DNA of 52,804 bases from Gemmataceae bacterium (GTDB lineage Bacteria > Planctomycetota > Planctomycetia > Gemmatales > Gemmataceae): contig SHZZ01000024.1 in assembly GCA_009692005.1 (NCBI GenBank), positions 1-52,804 on the forward strand, read 5' to 3'. The position numbers and the translations under genes were made by a program. The first letter of the stretch is position 1. Each line of letters begins with the position of its first letter. Under the pieces are notes generated by a model that did not search any database, was not told where the DNA came from, and worked only from the letters and a program-made list of their open reading frames with translations. Below are positions 34,585 through 45,100 of the stretch, one piece after another.

Positions 34585-35001
34585 ATGCGAATCTTGTTGT
34601 CTTGCGGCATTGCCTTGCTGTTTTTCACCCTGGGTTTGCCGGCTCAGGAAAACCCCGGAGATGGGCCGAAAGTCCGGCAGGTGTTGAAGGGTTCTGTCCC
34701 GGATGAAAAGCTGGCGGCCAAGGGAGCAAAAGTCATCGTCAGCCAGAAGGGGCTGGAGGGGCTGTGGAAGGTTTGGAAACTGGAAGGGAAGGCGCCCGAG
34801 GTGGATTTCAAAAATGAAATCGTCCTGGTGGAAACCACGCGGGGAAGCCGGCTGTCGCTATCGGCGAAGGTGAAGGATGGGGATTTGCAAGTGATTGGCA
34901 TTTCCACCCGCGATCTCGGGCCGGGATTTCGTTTTGTCATTGGCGCGGTCAGCCGCGAGGGAGTAAAAACTGTGCAGGGGAAAGAAATAGCTCAGGAGTA
35001 A
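34585..35001 (+). CDS. Secreted protein of unknown function
   Basis: The 138-residue protein has a signal peptide (residues 1-20, ending GLPA) and a compact beta-rich domain with EKLAAKGAKVIVSQKGLEGL, VDFKNEIVLVETTRGSRLSL and GFRFVIGAVSREGVKTVQGK. It is small and exported; function is unknown. GAGG lies upstream of the ATG. The next gene follows after 4 nt, implying one transcript. Confidence 0.72.
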   Translation: MRILLSCGIALLFFTLGLPAQENPGDGPKVRQVLKGSVPDEKLAAKGAKVIVSQKGLEGLWKVWKLEGKAPEVDFKNEIVLVETTRGSRLSLSAKVKDGDLQVIGISTRDLGPGFRFVIGAVSREGVKTVQGKEIAQE

Positions 35002-35005
35002 CCCG

Positions 35006-35605
35006 GTGAGTTTTTCGGAAAAGTCGCGCAAGTATTTCACCGCCTCGATGGGTGGTGCGGGAGTCGCCTTTCTTGCCAGCGTGGTGAGCGCCTGGCTTGG
35101 CGGGGTATTGGAACAGGTTTTTCAAACTACCCTGGTTTCCTGGGAGATGGCCTCTTTGGGGATAGTTTTTTTATCCACCCTGGGAGGGCTGGCCTGCGGC
35201 GGCCTGGGCGCCTTTTTTACCAAGTGGTTTTACGCACTGGTCTCTGGCCTGGTGATAAACGGGGTGATCTTTGGCCTGGTGATGGTGCAGGGGACCACGC
35301 CTCTGTTTGTGAAAATATGGGCCTTTGGCGCCGGGTCGCTGGCCGGCGGGGCCGCGGGGGTTGTCGCTTGCCTGTGGTTTCATCGGCAAGCGGCGGCGGG
35401 AATTCCCGGGGGGAAAAAAGCCATGTTCTTCAAACTGGCCATCTCCCTGCCGATGTTTCTCCTCACCGGGTTCTGCCTCTTCGGCCTCCTGGCCACTCGG
35501 GAAAGACCGGGCAGTGTGTTTTTGCAAATCTTTTATGTTCTCATGGCTCTGGCAGCCTTTGTGGTAGGCATCTTGCCTTACTGGAAAAAGAAACCGGCGG
35601 CGTGA
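35006..35605 (+). CDS. Small polytopic membrane protein
   Basis: The 199-residue protein has several hydrophobic segments (residues 15-35, 45-70, 75-95, 100-122, 140-165 and 170-190), which gives perhaps five or six transmembrane helices. It has no clear enzymatic motif; a WFH element follows helix four. The start is GTG 35006, 4 nt after the stop of the upstream gene, with AGGAG at suitable distance. It probably works with the small secreted protein encoded just upstream. Confidence 0.72.
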   Translation: MSFSEKSRKYFTASMGGAGVAFLASVVSAWLGGVLEQVFQTTLVSWEMASLGIVFLSTLGGLACGGLGAFFTKWFYALVSGLVINGVIFGLVMVQGTTPLFVKIWAFGAGSLAGGAAGVVACLWFHRQAAAGIPGGKKAMFFKLAISLPMFLLTGFCLFGLLATRERPGSVFLQIFYVLMALAAFVVGILPYWKKKPAA

Positions 35606-35709
35606 AGCGTTACACAGCCTTATAGGCAGGGACAAAGTTTCCCCACTACCAGCGTTAGTTAAAAACATTCTGCCCAGTAAGGTGAATACCTTGGCAGTCT
35701 TTCAATGGT

Positions 35710-37077
35710 TTACTTCACCAGCACCGGTTGCCCTGGGGCGAGGGAAGCTGCGCCGCTGGCGATAAACTCCAGGTCTTGTGGCGCCGCTTGCCATTCCCCG
35801 CCTGCTTCCAATCGGATGCCCGTTACCTGCGCGAAGTCCCCCTCCACTCTTCCCAGGCGCAACTCCACCCGCTTCGCCTTTCCACCTTCCACGGTGAATG
35901 CAAAACTTCCCTCGGGGGAACGGACCAGTGCGGCGACGGGAAGCACCAAGGCTTCAGGCAAGGGCGCCAAGATTCGCGCGGTGGCGAACATCCCTGGCCG
36001 AACTTCTCTCTGCGGATTTTCCAGGTCCACCTCGGCCCTCAAGGTGCGTGATGACTGATCCAGGGCCCAGGAAATACGGCTCACCTTGCCGGTGATTTCT
36101 TTGCCCGGCAGGGCGTGCAAACTTACTTGAACCTGCGCCCCGGCGTTCACCAGGGGGCTGTCGATTTCCGGCACCTCGATCACCAACCGCACGGGGTCAA
36201 TTTTTGAAATCGTGAAAAGGGGCTCGCCCTTATTGGCGCTGTCCTCATGCACCAGTTTGCCTGGGTCCACTTTCCTTGAGGTGATCACGCCATCGAACGG
36301 GGTTTCCAGGATCGTGTAGGCCACCAGGGCCTCGGATTTTTTCGCCTCGGCCTCGGCCACCAGAATCTTGGCGGCGGCCACCCGGGTTTCTCCCTTTGCC
36401 TGCGCCATCTCAGCCCGCGCCTTGTCCAGCCGCGCTTGCGCCTGCTTTACCCGCGCCGCCATTTCCTCCTTGGACGACTCCGCCGACTTGAACTGATTCA
36501 GCGCCTCGTCGCCTGTCTGCTCGTCCAGGACCTTGCCCGAAACGAGCTTGGAGATGCGGTCGTACTCGGTTTTCCAGCGCAGGAAGGCGGCGTCAACGCG
36601 AAGGATGCCGGCCCGGGTTTCCTCCAGGCCGGCTTGCGCCGACTCGATGGCCGCTGCCGATACCTTCTCCATGTCCCTTTTTAAAGCCAACTCCTCCTCG
36701 GCCAGCTTCTCCATGGCTTTTTTCTGACGCCAATCTTGGAGAATCTCTGGCGCGTCGATGCGCAGCAGAGCTGTGCCAGGAGTCATCACCTTGCCCATGG
36801 GGCCGAAGACCGGGCCTTTGACTTCATCCCCGATGTCCGCCAGCACCTGTTTGACATACCCGGTCACCTTGGCATGCAGGATGGCTTCCTCAAAGGGCAG
36901 GACTTGCGCCGGCTGCGTGATGGCGCGGACTAAACTCCTTTTGCTCACCTTGACGAGCTTCACCTCGGCCACTTTGGCCTCGGCCGGTTTGGCTCCTTCT
37001 TTGGCTTTTTCCCAGCAGCCGGAGCCGAGAAACAAGGCGGACAACCCAAGTACAGCAGACAAACGCCAGATAATCAT
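35710..37077 (-). CDS. RND efflux periplasmic adaptor (membrane fusion protein), lipoprotein
   Basis: The 455-residue protein has a lipobox FLGSGC. The adaptor layout follows: lipoyl half-motif QPAQVLPFEEAILHAKVTGY, GDEVKGPVFGPMGKVMTPGT, a long coiled coil (about residues 120-250, Glu/Lys/Ala-rich), the second lipoyl half YTILETPFDGVITSRKVDPG, and beta-barrel elements LVIEVPEID and LPVAALVR. It links the RND pump to the outer membrane channel. Its ATG overlaps the stop of the RND gene (ATGA), so translation is probably coupled. It is the last gene of the three-gene operon. Confidence 0.93.
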   Translation of the reverse strand: MIIWRLSAVLGLSALFLGSGCWEKAKEGAKPAEAKVAEVKLVKVSKRSLVRAITQPAQVLPFEEAILHAKVTGYVKQVLADIGDEVKGPVFGPMGKVMTPGTALLRIDAPEILQDWRQKKAMEKLAEEELALKRDMEKVSAAAIESAQAGLEETRAGILRVDAAFLRWKTEYDRISKLVSGKVLDEQTGDEALNQFKSAESSKEEMAARVKQAQARLDKARAEMAQAKGETRVAAAKILVAEAEAKKSEALVAYTILETPFDGVITSRKVDPGKLVHEDSANKGEPLFTISKIDPVRLVIEVPEIDSPLVNAGAQVQVSLHALPGKEITGKVSRISWALDQSSRTLRAEVDLENPQREVRPGMFATARILAPLPEALVLPVAALVRSPEGSFAFTVEGGKAKRVELRLGRVEGDFAQVTGIRLEAGGEWQAAPQDLEFIASGAASLAPGQPVLVK

Positions 37078-40000
37078 GATTCACCCCCAGGGGTGGAAGT
37101 GGCATCCTCCGGCGCCAAGGAAACGGCGAAGGAAGCCGGTTTGGGAAAGAGCAGAGCGAAGAGTGCGGGCAGAACCACCAGGGTGGCGATCAGGCCGAAT
37201 AAAATTCCGCCGATCACCGGTCGGGCCAGCGCCGCTGCCTGCTCACCTGCGCTGGTTTTCCCCAGCGCCATCGGCAGCATGCCTGCGATCATGGCCAGGG
37301 CGGTCATGACGATGGCGCGGAAGCGGCCGCTGGCGGCCAGTTGCGCCGCCTGCAGACCCGAGGCCGCGCCTTCCTCCATGGCTTTCTTGGCGAAGCTGAC
37401 CAGGAGTATAGCGTTGGCGCTGGCGACTCCCACGGCCATGATGGTCCCCATGAACGATTGTAGGTTCCAGGTTGTGCCGCTGGCCAGCAGCGCCAGCAGC
37501 GATCCGCACAAGACAAAGGGTATCCCCAACAGGGGTATGAGGGCAAGGCGCAGGGATTGGAAATAAGCCAAGAGCAGGAGAAAGACAGCGCCCACGGAGA
37601 GCGCCAGTCCAAAGTTCAAGCCGGAAAACAGTTCCTGATGGATGGCGATCTGCCCGCGGACATCGACCTGCACGCCCTGGGGAACCTCGCCGGTGTCGGC
37701 GATGGCCTGGCGCACCAAGCGCGTGGCGCTGCCGAGATCGGTCCCTTCCAAATTGGCCCGCAGGCTGACGAAGCGGCGCATGTTGTAGCGGTCCACCTCG
37801 CCCGGCATCTGCCCTTCCTTGACCGTGGCGACATCGCGGAGAAGCCGTTGCTCCGGCCCCGCTTGTTTGACCGGCAGGAACTCGATCTGCTCGGGGGAGT
37901 TCATGATGGCCTGCGGCACTTCCACCTGCACTTGATAGCCGATGCCGCTGGCGCCGTCCCGCCAGTAGTTGGGCATGGTGAATCGTGAGGACGAGGTCGC
38001 CGCCACCAGCGCCCGCGCCACCTCGTCGGCATGCACGCCGCTGAACGCCGCCTTCTCGCGGTCTACTTTCACCTCGATGGAGGGATAGTCGAGCGTCTGG
38101 CCAAAATGCAGGTCCTTCAACTCACTCTGTTTTTGCATTTGCTTGTACAAACGGGCGGCGTAGGCGCGGTTGTCTGGCATTTTCGGGCCGCTGACCATCA
38201 CCTCGATGGGCGTGGCCGACCCGAAACTCATCACTTCATTAACGACATCGGCGGGTTCAAAAAACAAAGTTAAGGTCGGCGCCGCACTTTCCTCTTTGAC
38301 ATACCCAAGTTTCTTCCAGCGCTCCAGGGTCCATTGGCGCAAGTGAGGCGGCAGGTCCTGGCGAATCCGCATCCGCAGCTCCCGCGTCGATACCTCGGGT
38401 TTCAGCGCCACGCGCATGACCGCTTCCTCCGGCCCGCCCATCCATTGATACACGCTGTTGATTGGGTAACTGGACGGCACCAGGCCGACATAGCCGAGTG
38501 AAAGGGGCACATTCTCCTCGCCGGCGGTTTTTCCCAGCCAGCGCAGCGCCTCTTGGGTAATGGCCTCGGTCTCCTCGATGCGCGTCCCGGCCGGCGCCCG
38601 CAGGCGGAACTGCAACTGATGATTATCGACTTCAGGAAAGAGGTCAGTCCCGGTTTTGCGGCTGGCCTCCCAGGCCAGGAAGGAAACCGCCGCCAGCGAC
38701 CCAGGAACGAGAACCCAGCGCGTGGCCAGCGCACGAGAGAGCAATCCCTGATACCAGCCCGGCGCCTGGTGAGTTGTTTCTTTCCTGCCAGCAAGTAGCC
38801 AGGCGGACAGGACCGGCACAAGGGTGGAAGAGAGCAGGTAGGAGAAGATCATGGAAAAAGCGACAGCCAGTGCCATGGGAAGGAAGAGGGCTTGCGCCGC
38901 ACCTTGCAAAAAGAGGGCGCTGAGGAAGGCGGCCAGCACGCAAAGCATGGCGAGGAAGCGTGGCACGGCGGTCTGCTGATTTCCCGCCAGCACCGCCGAT
39001 GCCATGTTGCTATGCAGGGGCATCTGCGTGTGAATGTTTTCCACTTCCACCGTCGACTCGTCGACGAGGATGCCCACGGCCAGGGCCAGGCCGCCCAGCG
39101 TCATCAGGTTCAAGGTGTGGCCGCAAAGGTACAGGCCGGCGGCGGCGGCGATCAAGGCGATGGGGATATTGACCACCACCACCAGGGCGCTGCGCCAATC
39201 GCGCAGGAAAAGCAGGACCATCAGTCCGGTGAGCCCGGCGCCAAGAAGGCCCTCAAAAGCGACCCCTTCCAGCGCCGACGCCACCAGAGGCGACTGATCA
39301 AACTCGAAGCGCACGCGGATGTCATCGGGCAGGGCCGCTTGCATGCGCGGCAGGTTGGCCCGAATGGCGTTGACGACTGCGAGGGAGCTGGCCTCGGCGC
39401 GCTTGGTCGCCAGGATGTAGACGGCGCGGCGGCCGTTTACCAGGGCGTAGCCTGTGGGGAAGTCGCTGGCATCGTCGATGGAACTGACGACATCGCGCAT
39501 GAAGATCCTGCGTTGGCGGTCGAGAGGGATGCCGCCGAGTTCCCCCGGCAGGGTGACCATGGAGTTGATGGGTACAAAAGGCATTTTCTCGCCGACGCGG
39601 ATGGCACCCGAGGGGCTGATGCTGTTGCCCTGGGCCAGCGCCTGCACGACATCCTCTGGGGAGAGTCGAAGCGAGCGGAGTTTTTCCGGAATGACGCGAA
39701 CGACGATGGTGCGTTGATTGCCGCCGAAGGGGGGAGGCGCCGACACGCCGGGGATAGAGGCGAACATGGGCCGCACGCGGAAGAGAGCCTGGTCCTGGAT
39801 CTGGCCAATGGTCTTGGTTTCGGAAGAGAGAACGAGGTAGCCCACGGGCACGCTGCCGGTGTCAAAGCGCATGATGAAAGGCGGCACGGTGTTGGGCGGC
39901 ATGAAGGCGCGGGAGCGGTTGACATAGCCGACCGTTTCCGCCAGCGCCTGGGCCATGTCGGTGCCGGGATGAAAGTAGAGTTTCATCAGCGACACGCCCT

Positions 40001-40256
40001 GGACATTCTTGGATTCGACATGGTGAATGCCGCCGATGTACAGGAAGTGGTACTCGTAATAGTTGGCGATGAGGCCTTCCATCTGGCTGGGGTCCATGCC
40101 GCCGTAGGGCTGGCAGACATAAATGACGGGCAGATTGAGGGCGGGAAAGATGTCGATCTTGATGCGGCTGAGGGAGAAGATGCCGGCGAGGATAAGCCCC
40201 GCGGTCATCACCAGGATGGTGACAGGTCGTTTCATGGCAAATAAAATGGGGTTCAT
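37074..40256 (-). CDS. RND (HAE1-type) efflux permease
   Basis: The 1060-residue protein has the AcrB-type architecture of two six-helix bundles and two large periplasmic loops. Examples are the N-terminal MNPILFAMKRPVTILVMTAG, PFIMRFDTGSVPVGYLVLSS, TM4 with GLALAVGILVDESTVEVENI carrying the proton-relay Asp followed by Glu rather than a second Asp, and the C-terminal GTIMAVGVASANAILLVSFA and RFRAIVMTALAMIAGMLPMA. It would export hydrophobic substrates with proton motive force. It follows the TolC gene by 12 nt. Confidence 0.94.
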   Translation of the reverse strand: MNPILFAMKRPVTILVMTAGLILAGIFSLSRIKIDIFPALNLPVIYVCQPYGGMDPSQMEGLIANYYEYHFLYIGGIHHVESKNVQGVSLMKLYFHPGTDMAQALAETVGYVNRSRAFMPPNTVPPFIMRFDTGSVPVGYLVLSSETKTIGQIQDQALFRVRPMFASIPGVSAPPPFGGNQRTIVVRVIPEKLRSLRLSPEDVVQALAQGNSISPSGAIRVGEKMPFVPINSMVTLPGELGGIPLDRQRRIFMRDVVSSIDDASDFPTGYALVNGRRAVYILATKRAEASSLAVVNAIRANLPRMQAALPDDIRVRFEFDQSPLVASALEGVAFEGLLGAGLTGLMVLLFLRDWRSALVVVVNIPIALIAAAAGLYLCGHTLNLMTLGGLALAVGILVDESTVEVENIHTQMPLHSNMASAVLAGNQQTAVPRFLAMLCVLAAFLSALFLQGAAQALFLPMALAVAFSMIFSYLLSSTLVPVLSAWLLAGRKETTHQAPGWYQGLLSRALATRWVLVPGSLAAVSFLAWEASRKTGTDLFPEVDNHQLQFRLRAPAGTRIEETEAITQEALRWLGKTAGEENVPLSLGYVGLVPSSYPINSVYQWMGGPEEAVMRVALKPEVSTRELRMRIRQDLPPHLRQWTLERWKKLGYVKEESAAPTLTLFFEPADVVNEVMSFGSATPIEVMVSGPKMPDNRAYAARLYKQMQKQSELKDLHFGQTLDYPSIEVKVDREKAAFSGVHADEVARALVAATSSSRFTMPNYWRDGASGIGYQVQVEVPQAIMNSPEQIEFLPVKQAGPEQRLLRDVATVKEGQMPGEVDRYNMRRFVSLRANLEGTDLGSATRLVRQAIADTGEVPQGVQVDVRGQIAIHQELFSGLNFGLALSVGAVFLLLLAYFQSLRLALIPLLGIPFVLCGSLLALLASGTTWNLQSFMGTIMAVGVASANAILLVSFAKKAMEEGAASGLQAAQLAASGRFRAIVMTALAMIAGMLPMALGKTSAGEQAAALARPVIGGILFGLIATLVVLPALFALLFPKPASFAVSLAPEDATSTPGGES

Positions 40257-40268
40257 GGCGGTTGCGCC

Positions 40269-41873
40269 TCAGGGGAGAAGGGGCTGGGGCCGCTCTAAGT
40301 GTACCGCGGGCAGGAGATCCTGGGGGGCTTGCTTCGAGGTATCCTGGATCTCCCCCTTGAGCAGGATGGAATGCCCCGCGACCTCTTGCCCAGGGTGGCC
40401 GAGCGCCCGGTAGAGGCGGAACTGCGCCTTGTTATTTTCTGCCACTGCCTTGTAAAAGTCGCGGTAGGCCTGCTGCAGCGCCTGGATAGAGATCAGGACT
40501 TCCTGCGGGCGGTAGACCAGCACCAGCAGTTCCCCCGCCCGCCTGGTCTGGCTGAGGCCCTGGTAGTTTTTATCTGCTGTGTCGAGGGCAAAGCGCAGCC
40601 CTTCCTCGGCTTCTATCAATCTTTTGGCCGAGCGCTGAGCCTGGGCCGCGGCCTGGGCGACCTCTGCGGCAACGCGGTCGCGGGTTTTGAAGAATTCCAA
40701 GGTCGCCACCTGGTTCTCCGCTTGCCTCTCCCGCTTCAAGGCGATGTTCCCTATGCCGAAGCTTTCCAGCTCCCACAGCACTTGCAAATCCATGGAGTTG
40801 CGCATGCCGAAATCTCCCATGAAACTATTGATTCCCCCGCCGAACCATCCGGAAGAAAGTGCCCCGCCGGGCTGCGTCCCATTGCCCCGTAACAGCACGC
40901 TCGGGATCAACGGCCGCATCTTCTCTTGCTTCAATCGGGCCAGCGACGCTTGCACCAGCGCTTGTTGCGAGGCCAGCTCCGGCCGCAAGGTCAATGCGAT
41001 GGGGATGAGGTCTTCCACCGTTTTTTCCGGATTGACCAGGTCAATCTTCAGGTGCGGCGGCTCCACAGGAGAGACCTGCAAACCCGCTTGCATATGCAGC
41101 ACGCGCAAAAGCTCGGCGCTTTGCACCTGCCAATGTTCATGCGCGTATTCCAGGTCTTGCCGACGCCGAGCCAGTTCAGCGCGAACCCGAGTGGCCTCGG
41201 CTGGCGGCGCCAGGCCAGGCGTCAGCAAACTCGTCTTCTGAAACAGATCTTCAGAGCGCTTTACCGTGTCCATGGCGCTGGCCACATCGCCGCGGGATTC
41301 TTGCACATTGAAGTAGGCCTCGGCGGTTTGCAGCAGCGTGTCGTTGATGGCCGCCTGGCGGTCGGCTTCGCGAGAACGCAGCACCTGCCGCGCCGCCAGG
41401 GGGGAATAAATGGCGTCGGTGAGTGCGAAGACCGCCGACGGCCCCAGCCCCACCAAGAGGGAACTCTTTCCCGTGCCAAACACTTTTCCACGGATGTCCT
41501 GAATCTGGCCGTCGTGGCGGTAGTAATCCCCGCCGATGGCCAGTGTCGGCAGCCACAGGGCTCGGGCCCGAAGCAACTGCGCTTGTGCCGCTTGAATCCG
41601 CTCGCTGGCGATTTGAATGTCCAGCGGACGCGCGTTGGCCAACTGCATGGCGGTTGGCAAATTGATCGGAAAGTCGGGGAGCGATTGTTTGTCGCCGAGC
41701 GGGACGGGGAGGAGCTTCAGCGGCTCATTGGCGGGAACCGGCTGCAGTTCCTGGGCATGGAGGGTCTGCGGCGCCAGGGCGAAAAAAGCCCCGAGCGACA
41801 GAAGGATAGAAACAAGGGGATGGCCTCCCCGGAATCGAATCTTGCCTGGCAAAATAGTGAACCCCTGGGTCAT
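40269..41873 (-). CDS. TolC-like outer membrane efflux protein
   Basis: The 534-residue protein has an N-terminal signal (residues 1-40, ending LHA-QEL) and two OEP repeats. The pattern INLPTAMQLANARPLDIQIA, SERIQAAQAQLLRARALWLP is followed by a second half with PIALTLRPELASQQALVQAS. The C-terminal helices contain QTRRAGELLVLVYRPQEVLI and AYRDFYKAVAENNKAQFRLY. It is the first gene of the efflux operon (TolC-RND-MFP), the reverse of the most common order with the adaptor first. Confidence 0.9.
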   Translation of the reverse strand: MTQGFTILPGKIRFRGGHPLVSILLSLGAFFALAPQTLHAQELQPVPANEPLKLLPVPLGDKQSLPDFPINLPTAMQLANARPLDIQIASERIQAAQAQLLRARALWLPTLAIGGDYYRHDGQIQDIRGKVFGTGKSSLLVGLGPSAVFALTDAIYSPLAARQVLRSREADRQAAINDTLLQTAEAYFNVQESRGDVASAMDTVKRSEDLFQKTSLLTPGLAPPAEATRVRAELARRRQDLEYAHEHWQVQSAELLRVLHMQAGLQVSPVEPPHLKIDLVNPEKTVEDLIPIALTLRPELASQQALVQASLARLKQEKMRPLIPSVLLRGNGTQPGGALSSGWFGGGINSFMGDFGMRNSMDLQVLWELESFGIGNIALKRERQAENQVATLEFFKTRDRVAAEVAQAAAQAQRSAKRLIEAEEGLRFALDTADKNYQGLSQTRRAGELLVLVYRPQEVLISIQALQQAYRDFYKAVAENNKAQFRLYRALGHPGQEVAGHSILLKGEIQDTSKQAPQDLLPAVHLERPQPLLP

Positions 41874-42111
41874 TTATCGACTTTGCGGGCCAGGGCGCTT
41901 TATGAATTATCTCTTGGGGGTTTCGAGATCCAGGCAAACCGGGCAAAAGAGACAGTGCAATTCCAGGAAGACCAGCCTTACCATCACTTCCCATAACTTT
42001 GCCCCTGTCAAGGTGGGGAAAGTGGTTGCCTTGTGGTTCCCTGCCATGGAATAATTGAGAGGAAGAAAACCGAGTTTGCTCCCGCCTGGTAATTCCTCCC
42101 CGGGTTGCTTC
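41874..42111. promoter_or_regulatory. Divergent intergenic region between efflux operon and DUF1553 gene
   Basis: This 238-bp gap holds the promoters of the TolC-RND-MFP operon (minus) and the DUF1553-DUF1501 pair (plus). I see no confident promoter elements or operator. A short open frame from 42055 that would extend the DUF1553 protein lacks a signal peptide and a ribosome site and is not used. Confidence 0.35.
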
Positions 42112-45100
42112 ATGTTAACAAAACAGTGTTTGGTCACCTTTGGTCTTTTGTTCGCTGGCGTTGCGCCTGCTTGGGCAGATGATTTCTTTGACAAAAAGGT
42201 TGCCCCGTTGCTTCAGGCCCGCTGTTTTGAATGCCATTCACATGAGAAGAAAATCAAAGGGGGCCTGGCGCTTGATTCCAAATCGGGGTGGGAAAAAGGC
42301 GGCAAGAGCGGGCCGGCCATTGTGCCAGGCAAGCCCGAAGTCAGCTTGTTGATCAAAGCGCTCAGCCACGCCGAGGTCGATTTAAAAATGCCGCCCAAGC
42401 AGATGCTCCCCAATGGCGAGGTGGAGATATTCAAGGAGTGGATCAAAAAGGGCGCGGTCGATCCGCGTGTGCTGGCCAAAACTTCAGCCAAGCCAGAATT
42501 GGCCACTGAGGACGACTGGGAAAAAGAATTTACCAAAAGGCTGGACTGGTGGAGCTTGCGGCCGATGCGGGTCGGGGCGCCTCCAGGGGACGACCCGGCT
42601 TACCCTGCCTGGGCCCAGGAACCGGTGGACCGCTTCCTTCTGGCGAAGCTGAAACAAAAAAACCTCAAGCCGGCCAGGCCAGCCGACTCTTTAACTTTGC
42701 TGCGCAGGCTGTCCTTCATTCTCACCGGGTTGCCTCCCACGCCGGCCGATGTGCGCGCTTTTGAAAAAGCCCGAGGCGAGACCGCCTATGAACAACTGGT
42801 TGACCGCCTGCTGGCCAGCCCTCATTTCGGCGAGCGCTTCGCCCGCCATTGGATGGATGTCATCCGCTATACCGATACCTACGGCTACGAGTGGGACAAC
42901 CCGGCCAAGGGGTCGTTTGAATATCGCGACTATCTGATCCGCGGTTTCAACGACGACCTCGGTTTCGACCGCCTGTTGCAAGAGCAGTTGGCGGGGGACC
43001 TGCTGCCGCCACGCATCCACCCCGCCACGCAAACTTTGGAAACCCTCATCGCCCCGATGTTCTATCACCTGGGAGAGCATCGTCATGGCAGCAGCCTGAT
43101 GTTCAACGGCACTCACCAGGACATGGTCAATAACAAGATCGACGCTTTTTCAAAAGCGTTTCTAGCGACCTCGGTCGCCTGCGCCCGATGCCATAACCAC
43201 AAGCTGGAGGCGGTGCCGCAGCGGGATTACTACGCTCTGGCGGCGGTCTTCACAACCCCGCGCTGGACCTCGCGGGTCGCGGACGCCCCGGGCAAAAACG
43301 ATGCGGCCATCGCTCGGCTGAAAGAGCTGCGGGGCGATATTCAAACCGAGCTGGCGCTTCTATGGCGCAACACCAGACTGAATAGCGCCACCCTGCGCCA
43401 GGCTCTTGGCGACCCTGCCAAGTCCAAGCCGACGATCCAGGAGGTCGCCTATCCGCTGATGCGCTTGACGCAAAAAGAGTCTGTCAAAAATTGGGAAGTG
43501 TTAAAAAAGGAGTGGCAAACGGCTCGCGAAATGAGAAAGAAGGCCAACCAGGCCTTCAACCCCTTGGGCCAGGTTCAACAGGGTGTGCTACCACCTGGCT
43601 GGGTGGTGGAAGGCGATGGCATGATCCATGGTCATGTGCGGGAAGGCACGCCCCTGGTGGCGCTGACCGGAGAGAAAATTATCGACCGGTTGCTTGAGGC
43701 GGGGTTCCACACGCAGGCCCTGAGTTCCAAGCTGCCCGGGGTCTTGCGCATGCCGGCGCAACATCTGGTGGCGGGAAAGTTCGCCAGCTTGAACCTGGCC
43801 GGGGGCGAGTTCGGCGGCTATTTGGTCATGGATGATCACGCTTTTCAGAACGAAACCATTTCGTTCCTCAAAAACACCGAGGCACAATGGAAGAGCTTTG
43901 CCGACGCGGCGCTGATCAACGGGGCGCAGCAGGTTACGGTGGAGTTCGCCACCGCTTCGCTCAACCCGAACTTCCCGCCGCGCACCGGCCTGGCCCCCGG
44001 ACTAAACCACAACGATTTCGGTTATGAAAAGCGCAGTTGGATCAGCGTCACGGGGATCGTGGCACACGACAGCGGCGGCGCGCCACAGGACGAACTGGCC
44101 GCCTTTGCTTCTCTTTATGAAAGGGAATCGCCCAAGGATGAGGAGGCGGTTAGCGCCGCAATGGCGGACTGGCTAGCTTCCCCTCTGGGCCGGTGGAGCA
44201 AGGGCAAGACTCAGCCCGGCGACCGGGACATTCTCAATTGGCTGCTGGAAAAAAATCTGCTGCTCAACCAGGCTCCTTTAGGAAGCAAGCTCGCCTCACT
44301 TGTTAAAGAATACCGCAGCGTGGAAAACGGCATCGCCTTTGCGCGCACCGTCAACAGCATGGACGAGCGGGAAACACCGCCGATGAGCTACCCCTTGAAT
44401 GTGCGAGGCAATCCCGATGTCAGCGGGCCGCTGATTCCACCGGGGTCGTTGAGCATGCTGGAAGTGAAACAGAGAACGGGGCAAGGCGCCGGGTTGAGCC
44501 GGTTGGAACTCGCCAATTCCCTCTTGGATCCGGAGCATCCGCTGACGGCGCGGGTCTATGTCAATCGGGTTTGGCATTGGGTGTTTGGCGCCGGGCTGGT
44601 GGCCACGCCCGACGACTTCGGCCGCCTGGGCGACAGACCGTCCCACCCGGAACTTTTGGATTGGCTGGCCAGGCAATCCATTCAGGAAGGGTGGTCGACC
44701 AAGAAGCTGGTGCGCAGGCTGGTGCTGAGCCAGGCGTTCAGGCAATCAGGAGAGGTGAGTGCAGCGGCCCGCGAGAGTGATCCGGGCAACCGCCTGCTGC
44801 ATCACTTCGCCACGCGCCGGCTGGAAGCCGAGGCCATTCGCGACACGCTTCTGGCCGTCTCGGGCCGCCTGGATGGGCAATTGTATGGCCGCCCGGTCTT
44901 TCCCCCTCGCGCCGTGGAAGACAGCCCCAAACGCCTTTTTTCCGGACCCCTCGATGGGGATGGCCGCCGCTCTATCTATTTGCAAATGTCGATCATGGAC
45001 CCGCCCAAGTTTCTTGTCGGCTTCAATCTGCCCGACCTGCGGCTGCCCACTGGTCGCAGGGATGTCACCCAGGTTCCTTCCCAGGCCTTGACCCTGCTCA

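Noticed and set aside
38892-40244. Long plus-strand open frame of about 450 codons opposite the RND permease
   Set aside because: It is antisense to a well-supported RND gene, has His/Gln/Gly-rich low-quality composition typical of GC-rich shadow frames, and has no domain or ribosome site.
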